Under the pieces are notes generated by a model, which made no database searches, was not told the origin of the DNA, and saw only the letters and a program-made list of their open reading frames with translations. A program made the translations under genes and the position numbers. DNA of 18,536 nt from CAVTZP01 sp964456815 (GTDB taxonomy: Bacteria; Chloroflexota; Dehalococcoidia; Dehalococcoidales; BS750m-G39). Below, one piece after another: positions 14,825 to 18,536 of the stretch; position 1 is the first letter of the stretch; each line of letters starts with the position of its first letter. The stretch lies in NCBI GenBank assembly GCA_964456815.1, contig CAYWCO010000011.1:1-18536 (forward strand). The letters run 5' to 3'.

Positions 14825-16158
14825 CTTAGTCCCTCCAGGGTATAAATATACGGGTCAAGCCGGTTAATTTCCTCAGCAAGCTCAGTCTCCTCTAGGCTAT
14901 CCTGCAGCCAGATGGAGAAGTCGTTAAACCCCTTCCCCAACCTCAATCTTGAATCGAAAACGTGGAGAAAGAGGGAACCTAAACTTATCTTGCGCAGGGC
15001 TTCAACAAACTCCCTGATGTCATGAACCACATAAGAAGTCGGTATGGTCACGCTCACCGATTTCATGAAGTGAAACTCCCGTCCCGGCATCGCCTCCCTG
15101 AAATTGGAACCGCGGGAAAGATATTCCTCAATGATGACAACCAGTCTTTCGCGCAGAGTTCCCAGATTGGGAGAACCAAAGGTTTCAACGGTAGCAAGCC
15201 TTTCGCCCAGCACCTCATCGCCCAGTGCGTCACCCACCCAGATGGCAAAATCATTAGACAGCTCAGGCGTGAGGTAATGGTGCTGTTCCAGAAAATGATG
15301 GGTATGATAATAGATTACGCCGTCTGGCGCCTGTTTCAAACCATCAACAAGTTCATGAAGGTTCTTTGCCTTAATTCCGGTAAGCTCAGTCAGGTGCGCC
15401 CGGCTGCTAAAGCGGAAGGGCTCTTTCGCCTTTCTCAAGGGATGCCCGTAGTTAATAATCGTGCCGTGAAGAAGCCGGCTGTTAGGGATGATAATGGTGC
15501 TTTCATCCAGAGCCTTGATATGGGTATTGCTCAAGTTAACCGCGGTGACATAGCCTTCCTCACCTGTCTCCAACTTTATGTAGTCGCCCACCTTAATCTG
15601 CTGGGTAGCGCTAAGCTGGAGGCCGGCAAAAAGGTTGGGGACGGCGTCTCTAAAAGCCAGTGTTGCCGCTAAGACTGCCACCGCGATGAGGAGAAGAATA
15701 GGACTGGTGGGCAGACCCCAGATATCAAGCACAATCAGCACGCTAATAACGATGACAGTGATCCTGACTATATTGACTGCCAGGGCAATAGTTGCTTGGG
15801 GGACCTTCAGTCTGGGTAGATATAGCCTGAGCAACCGTTCACTCAAGCCGATAACCACCCAGCCAAAGGATAAAACAAACAAGCTCCCTATCGCCTTGCC
15901 GCTGATACCCTTGATTACCGGAGACAACGCCGAGACTTGAATGGCTATGGCAACGCCAAGCAGCAGAACCCAGAGCAAGAAGGGACGGCGTACTACCCTG
16001 GCAACTATCTCGCTCCCTTCCCACTTCGTCCTTGCTTTCCAGCGCCCGAGGAGGTTATCAACAACCCGCCTCAGCCACAAGCCAACAACGTAAGTGGCAA
16101 GAAAAGCCAGCACCGGGATAAATATCTTAAGCCAGTTAGCCGATAGCCACTCAATCAT
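14785..16158 (-). CDS. MscS-type mechanosensitive channel fused to a tandem-repeat cytoplasmic domain (DUF5752-like)
   Basis: 457 residues. Five hydrophobic segments lie near 12-30, 60-78, 88-108, 125-147 and 152-180. The last is the MscS pore helix (AATLAFRDAVPNLFAGL), followed by the beta domain (IKVGDYIKLETGEEGYVTAV through TIIIPNSRLLHGTIINYG, about 188-238). In MscS an alpha/beta domain comes next and forms the side-windowed vestibule. Here there is instead a region of about 200 residues built from two similar units (about 256-346 and 371-457), each ending NDF-x-IW, an acidic helix and a LR-x-x-L helix. From memory this resembles DUF5752, a family I associate with TreT neighbours; I could not check this. 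The gene sits 64 nt after otsB and overlaps or abuts treT, so a role in osmolyte release linked to trehalose is likely. GGAG lies 10 nt before the ATG. Confidence 0.85.
   Translation of the reverse strand: MIEWLSANWLKIFIPVLAFLATYVVGLWLRRVVDNLLGRWKARTKWEGSEIVARVVRRPFLLWVLLLGVAIAIQVSALSPVIKGISGKAIGSLFVLSFGWVVIGLSERLLRLYLPRLKVPQATIALAVNIVRITVIVISVLIVLDIWGLPTSPILLLIAVAVLAATLAFRDAVPNLFAGLQLSATQQIKVGDYIKLETGEEGYVTAVNLSNTHIKALDESTIIIPNSRLLHGTIINYGHPLRKAKEPFRFSSRAHLTELTGIKAKNLHELVDGLKQAPDGVIYYHTHHFLEQHHYLTPELSNDFAIWVGDALGDEVLGERLATVETFGSPNLGTLRERLVVIIEEYLSRGSNFREAMPGREFHFMKSVSVTIPTSYVVHDIREFVEALRKISLGSLFLHVFDSRLRLGKGFNDFSIWLQDSLEETELAEEINRLDPYIYTLEGLRSALIQLIEKRIE
14788..15048 (-). repeat. Second unit of the channel's C-terminal repeat domain
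   Basis: Residues about 371-457. FNDFSIWLQDSLEETELAEE and the following YTLEGLRSALIQLIEK helix align with the first unit. It lacks the His-rich segment of unit 1, having LFLHVFDSRL in its place. Confidence 0.65.
15121..15393 (-). repeat. First unit of the channel's C-terminal repeat domain
   Basis: Residues about 256-346. SNDFAIWVGDALGDEVLGER and GTLRERLVVIIEEYL match unit 2. It carries a His-rich segment YYHTHHFLEQHHY just before NDF. Confidence 0.65.
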
Positions 16159-16222
16159 TCAGCAACTACTCCGCGACTTAATCCCTCTGTGATATCAGCC
16201 TTCCGCCATTTTACCACAAATC

Positions 16223-17011
16223 TCACCGAGCCTCCTCTAACAACAGGCTCAGAAATTTGGCTACCTCATCCGGAGACTCCAGGAAATAGCGGGCTAAAGT
16301 GGGATGGTCTCTTTCCCCGACAAAGACCGATATACCACCCCCGTAATGTTCAACAGCCCTAAAACCATCTTCGTCGGTCAGGTCATCACCAAGGTATATA
16401 GGCAAGGTCTCGCTTTCTTTTCCCATCAGCATTTCTACCACTTTCCCCTTATCCCAGGCAACCGCCGGTCTGACTTCATATACCTTCTTACCCGAGGTTA
16501 TCCCTATCCTCCCCAATCTGGCGGCGTCGCCGGTAACACGCTCAAAGATGTTTTTTACCTCTTTAATTTTGCTTTCTGCCACCCGGCGGTAATGAACACT
16601 CAAGGTTAGCCCTTTATCTTCAAGCAAGACTCCCTTAATTGCTCCCAGAGCCTGGCTTAGTTCGCCATGAATCTGGCGAAGGAGGGGCCTGGATTCCTGA
16701 GCCGCTGGATTTATAAAGCTGACTCCCGCTCCCTCTATCTCCAGCCCGTGGTTTCCAGCATAGACTATGTTACTGATACCCACCTTCCCCTTGAGCTCTG
16801 CCAGTGCCCTGCCGCTAACTATAGCTAATGTTAAGCGCTGCTGCTGTGCCAGGGCCTCTAGCAACTGCTTTGTGCCCTCGGAGAGATTTGCCAGCTCCGG
16901 CCTTTCCGCAATCGGAGTAAGAGTGCCGTCATAGTCAAGGAGAAGCAATATATGCCTGGCACTCCCAAGCTGCCTGGCAACTTCAGACCACGCAGATAGG
17001 AGATGCTCCAC
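16223..17011 (-). CDS. otsB: Trehalose-6-phosphate phosphatase
   Basis: 262 residues, the normal OtsB size. HAD motifs in order: motif I LLLDYDGTLTPI (Asp26 nucleophile, Asp28), motif II IVSGRAL (64-70), NHGLEIEG in the cap entry, GKKVYEVRP with a following WDKGKVV (motif III Lys), and motif IV YLGDDLTDEDGF (206-217). It removes phosphate from trehalose-6-P made by the upstream gene's product. The start is GTG 17011; GGAGAA, inside the end of otsA, lies 6 nt before it, and only 3 nt separate it from the otsA stop, so the two are tightly coupled. Confidence 0.96.
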   Translation of the reverse strand: MEHLLSAWSEVARQLGSARHILLLLDYDGTLTPIAERPELANLSEGTKQLLEALAQQQRLTLAIVSGRALAELKGKVGISNIVYAGNHGLEIEGAGVSFINPAAQESRPLLRQIHGELSQALGAIKGVLLEDKGLTLSVHYRRVAESKIKEVKNIFERVTGDAARLGRIGITSGKKVYEVRPAVAWDKGKVVEMLMGKESETLPIYLGDDLTDEDGFRAVEHYGGGISVFVGERDHPTLARYFLESPDEVAKFLSLLLEEAR

Positions 17012-17014
17012 TTA

Positions 17015-18490
17015 TCATTCTCCAAATTCAAATTTTACCAGCTCCGAGATTATATCCGTAGCCCACTTGTAGATATTATTCTCGCGCACCACTTGCCTCA
17101 TATTCCGCATTCGCCGTCGCCTCTCCGCCTTAGGCATTTCCACGGCAGTTTTTATGGCTTCGGCGAAATGGTCAGTAGCATAGGGATTGGCGAACACGGC
17201 ATCAGTCAGCTCCCGGGCGGAGCCGGTGAACGGGCTCAAGATAAGAACGCCGTCTCCGTCAAAACGGCTGGCGACGAATTCCTTAGCAACCACATTCATA
17301 CCATCGTGAAGAGAGCTTACCACAAAGAAGTCTGCCAGCCGGCGCAGTGCCATCAGCGCCGTCTGCGACTGGTGCTCCCGAAGATAAATTATGGGCTTCC
17401 AGCGTCCGGTGGCACACCTAGAATTCGTCTCCTCCTCCACCCTCTCTATCTCAGCACTGAGCTTCTTATAATCCGAAATCTCAACTCGGCTGGGAACACC
17501 ACCCTGAATAAAAACGACCTTTTCCTTGTAGGCGGGGTACTTTTCAAAAAAGCGGCCCATCGCCCTCAGCCGGTCAATGATACCCTTGGTGTAATCTAGG
17601 CGGTCAAAACCAACACCGACTATCTTATCAGCGAGGTTCAACCGCTCTCTCAACTCTTCCGCCAGAGCCGCCACTTCCTGACTCCGAGCGAACCGTGATA
17701 GCGCTTCGAAGTCCACGCTGATGGGGAAAAACCTCACTGCCGTCTTCCTGCCCCCGCAAGTCACCTCATAATTATCCCAGTCAACCTTTGCCTCAATCGC
17801 CCGGTCCACGGTATCCAGAAAGTTATTACAGTGATGGCGGATATGGAAGCCAAGAAGGTCATTGCCTAATAGCCCGTGTAGAATTTCTTTCTGCCAGGGG
17901 CAGATGCGGAAAGCCTCGCGGTGCGGCCAGGGAATGTGCCAGAACTGGGCGGTAATAATATTGGTGTGTTTATCCTTAATTAATCTGGAGAGCAGTGTCA
18001 GGTGATAGTCCTGGATAAAGACAAACGCCTTTTTATCCCCGACTTCCTCCAGTACGCTCCGGGCAAAGGCTTCATTCACCTTCTTATAGGCCTCCCAGTC
18101 AGCTTCCTCAAATACAGGTCTGGTGTAGACAAGGTGGCATAAGGGCCACAATGCTTCGTTAGCAAAGCCAAAGTAGTATCCCTCCTCCTCCTTCTTGGAA
18201 AGCCAGAGCCGCTTAAGGGTGTACCGCGGGTCTTCGGGGGGGATACCTACTTTGTTATCTTTATCCACAACCTCCCTATCAGCATCGCCGCTGCCATAGG
18301 CAACCCAGGTGCCACCGCAAGCCTGCATTACCGGGTCTAGGGCAACGGTAAGACCGCTGGCAGGTATCTGGTAAACAATCTCTCCGCCGGAGAAGGTGTG
18401 AATATAGGGCTCGCGGTTAGATACCACCACGAAAAGATAACCGGCTAGCTTGTCCTTCACCAGCTCATTGAGGCTTTTCTGCGTCCACAT
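17015..18490 (-). CDS. otsA: Trehalose-6-phosphate synthase (GT20)
   Basis: 491 residues, near the family length of about 470. VVVSNREPYIH at the N-terminus, SGLTVALDPVM, then GTWVAYGSGDAD (acceptor side), FIQDYHLTLL (158-167), FWHIPWPHREAFR (183-195), VGFDRLDYTKGI (Arg297, Lys302, the UDP-glucose phosphate contacts) and SLHDGMNVVAKEF (393-405) are all present. It makes trehalose-6-P from a nucleotide glucose and glucose-6-P. One feature is unusual: the N-terminal loop reads ASGLTVAL rather than the GGL seen in many OtsA. It is the first gene of the otsA-otsB-mscS-treT operon. No ribosome-binding site precedes ATG 18490, and a TAGAAT lies 8 nt before it, which suggests a leaderless message. 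Confidence 0.96.
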   Translation of the reverse strand: MWTQKSLNELVKDKLAGYLFVVVSNREPYIHTFSGGEIVYQIPASGLTVALDPVMQACGGTWVAYGSGDADREVVDKDNKVGIPPEDPRYTLKRLWLSKKEEEGYYFGFANEALWPLCHLVYTRPVFEEADWEAYKKVNEAFARSVLEEVGDKKAFVFIQDYHLTLLSRLIKDKHTNIITAQFWHIPWPHREAFRICPWQKEILHGLLGNDLLGFHIRHHCNNFLDTVDRAIEAKVDWDNYEVTCGGRKTAVRFFPISVDFEALSRFARSQEVAALAEELRERLNLADKIVGVGFDRLDYTKGIIDRLRAMGRFFEKYPAYKEKVVFIQGGVPSRVEISDYKKLSAEIERVEEETNSRCATGRWKPIIYLREHQSQTALMALRRLADFFVVSSLHDGMNVVAKEFVASRFDGDGVLILSPFTGSARELTDAVFANPYATDHFAEAIKTAVEMPKAERRRRMRNMRQVVRENNIYKWATDIISELVKFEFGE

Positions 18491-18498
18491 CCATAAGT

Positions 18499-18528
18499 AT
18501 TCTACCGTGATTTGCTCTCTTTATGCAA
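18499..18528 (-). promoter_or_regulatory. Candidate promoter of the trehalose operon
   Basis: On the minus strand TTGCAT (18528-18523, 3 of 6), an 18-nt spacer and TAGAAT (18504-18499, 5 of 6). The -10 ends 8 nt before the otsA ATG, the same spacing as in fur. The weak -35 could mean an activator or an alternative sigma factor. Confidence 0.45.
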
Positions 18529-18536
18529 GATGAGGA

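Noticed and set aside
15022..15672. 216-codon plus-strand open frame opposite the channel gene
   Set aside because: It lies antisense to a clear MscS gene, has no recognisable motif and no ribosome-binding site.

Overview
The window looks like a scaffold piece from an anaerobic bacterium, probably a metagenome assembly because it carries a run of exactly 100 N. The genes include an oxygen-sensitive 2-hydroxyacyl-CoA dehydratase system with its Fe-S activator ATPase, a ferrous-iron (Fe2+) uptake operon, and a trehalose/osmotic-stress operon. The mix, together with consensus sigma70-type promoters and a lipoprotein signal, would suit an uncultured Chloroflexota/Dehalococcoidia-type organism. 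That placement is a guess from gene content, not something the sequence proves. No tRNA, rRNA, CRISPR array, insertion sequence or phage gene was seen.

Layout. (1) 1-2799: a partial sulfatase/alkaline-phosphatase-superfamily gene on the minus strand, divergent from a polytopic GT-C-like membrane protein. (2) 2930-4990: a DUF849/BKACE-type enzyme with its own terminator, then a GNAT-like protein. (3) 5165-7502: a secretion pair. A stand-alone lipoprotein consisting of only a subtilase propeptide precedes a secreted subtilisin-like protease (S8) with C-terminal FN3-like repeats. The protease gene is interrupted by an N gap inside the repeats, and a very strong terminator follows it. (4) 7657-11021: two 2-hydroxyacyl-CoA dehydratase-family subunits and their BadF/HgdC-type activator in one operon. 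(5) 11046-13504 (minus): fur-feoA-feoB under a perfect TTGACA-N17-TATAAT promoter. (6) 13565-18490 (minus): otsA, otsB, an MscS-type channel with an unusual C-terminal tandem-repeat domain, and a TreT-type trehalose synthase.

How the genes work together. The minus-strand block 6 joins two routes to trehalose (OtsA/OtsB from UDP-glucose plus glucose-6-P; TreT from NDP-glucose plus glucose) with a mechanosensitive pore. The arrangement suggests a unit that both makes and releases the osmolyte. The channel's cytoplasmic part is not the usual MscS vestibule domain but two copies of a roughly 90-residue repeat, which I consider the most interesting object here. Block 3 appears to be a protease plus a membrane-anchored copy of its own propeptide. 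Blocks 5 and 6 run in the same direction with no visible terminator between them. Two genes (fur, otsA) have a -10 hexamer exactly 8 nt before the start codon, which points to leaderless transcripts.
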